Of a DNA stretch of 12,028 nucleotides, positions 11,688 through 12,028 are shown piece after piece (the stretch's first letter is position 1; the number at the start of each line of letters is the position of its first letter). The notes under the pieces were generated by a model. That model was given only the letters and a program-made list of their open reading frames with translations, was not told where the DNA came from and did no database searches. Where the stretch lies: positions 1 through 12,028 of the forward strand of contig DAOUSS010000025.1 in assembly GCA_030627085.1 (NCBI GenBank), read 5' to 3'. Source of the stretch: Candidatus Stahliibacteriota bacterium (GTDB taxonomy: Bacteria > Hydrothermota > UBA3073). The translations under genes and the position numbers were made by a program.

Positions 11688-11975
11688 ATGCGTGCACCTG
11701 TCTATGTACTTATAATAGTGGGAATATTTGTGCTCTCATTCCTATATCTCTACCAACATTCTGTAACTTTACAACTAATGCTCACACTGAATGAGAAGCA
11801 ACGGGAACTCTCTCGTGTAGAAGAAGAGGTTGAAAGGTTACGAGCCAGCACTTCGCAACTACTTTCTTATCCAAGAATAAAGCGTATCGCATCTGGATGG
11901 GGATTCAGGTATCCTCATGTAAATGACATAGTGATTATTCAAGAGACAGACTCATCGGTGGTAGATAGTCAATAG
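11688..11975 (+). CDS. ftsL: FtsL-like cell-division protein
   Basis: This 95-residue bitopic protein has a short cytoplasmic N-terminus (about 1-4), one membrane helix (about 5-23, VYVLIIVGIFVLSFLYL) and a heptad-like coiled coil (about 35-65, MLTLNEKQRELSRVEEEVERL). A short extracytoplasmic end carries PRIKRIASGWGFRYPHVNDIVII, resembling the FtsL/DivIC C-terminal motif. FtsL forms a complex with FtsB and FtsQ that activates septal peptidoglycan synthesis by FtsWI. Sequence conservation in this family is low, and the call rests on topology plus position right after rsmH in the dcw cluster. ATG 11688 has no clear Shine-Dalgarno sequence. The next gene, normally ftsI, is outside the window; the 53 nt that follow look like degenerate GGTAAT/GGTTAT repeat words. 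Confidence 0.8.
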   Translation: MRAPVYVLIIVGIFVLSFLYLYQHSVTLQLMLTLNEKQRELSRVEEEVERLRASTSQLLSYPRIKRIASGWGFRYPHVNDIVIIQETDSSVVDSQ

Positions 11976-12028
11976 TTTGGTAATGGGCGACTTTTGACAA
12001 GATGGTTATCGGTAATAGGTAGTCAGTA

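Overview
The window reads as a piece of a chromosome from a Gram-negative, moderately A+T-rich bacterium with few AGR/ATA codon restrictions (AGA/AGG arginine and ATA isoleucine codons are common). It encodes an OmpA-type outer-membrane protein and a Wzz/BY-kinase for envelope polysaccharide, so an outer membrane is likely. The intergenic DNA is crowded with short palindromes and low-complexity tandem words of the kind often seen in uncultivated candidate phyla. I cannot name the phylum from the sequence alone. Most genes are housekeeping or envelope genes. I see no CRISPR array, prophage, transposase, toxin-antitoxin pair or other defence system.

Layout: 1-1422 (+) is the 3' part of a polysaccharide co-polymerase/tyrosine autokinase. 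1423-1940 is a gene-free stretch holding repeat families and then a consensus promoter. 1941-4352 (+) is clpC. 4353-4541 is a short gap with an imperfect inverted repeat and a 26-bp perfect palindrome. 4542-5876 (+) is an exported DUF4139-type protein. It converges on 6006-7517 (-), an OmpA-family protein, and two REP-like hairpins lie between them. 7657-7742 (-) is tRNA-Leu(UAA) with its own promoter at 7829-7857. 7858-8299 is repeat-rich DNA plus the pyrG promoter and a three-hairpin leader. 8300-9976 (+) is pyrG. From 10184 the start of a division/cell-wall (dcw) cluster follows: promoter, three MraZ-type operator repeats, mraZ, rsmH and an ftsL-like gene. The window ends just after ftsL.

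How the parts fit: mraZ-rsmH-ftsL is the classical head of the dcw operon, and the 10-bp direct repeats at its promoter/start predict autoregulation by MraZ. clpC (protein quality control), pyrG (CTP supply) and tRNA-Leu each have a near-perfect sigma70-type promoter with the same extended -10 element (TGTGATATAAT or TGTGTTATAAT), which gives an internal picture of this organism's promoter code.

The most unusual aspect is the intergenic DNA. At least five families of short repeats occur, and several run into genes. A REP-like hairpin supplies the stop codon of the OmpA gene, another lies directly against the start of pyrG, and the last codons of clpC and rsmH appear to be made of intergenic repeat words. 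Two of the families seem to exist in short and long forms, the long ones carrying an extra 20 or 27 nt near the hairpin centre.
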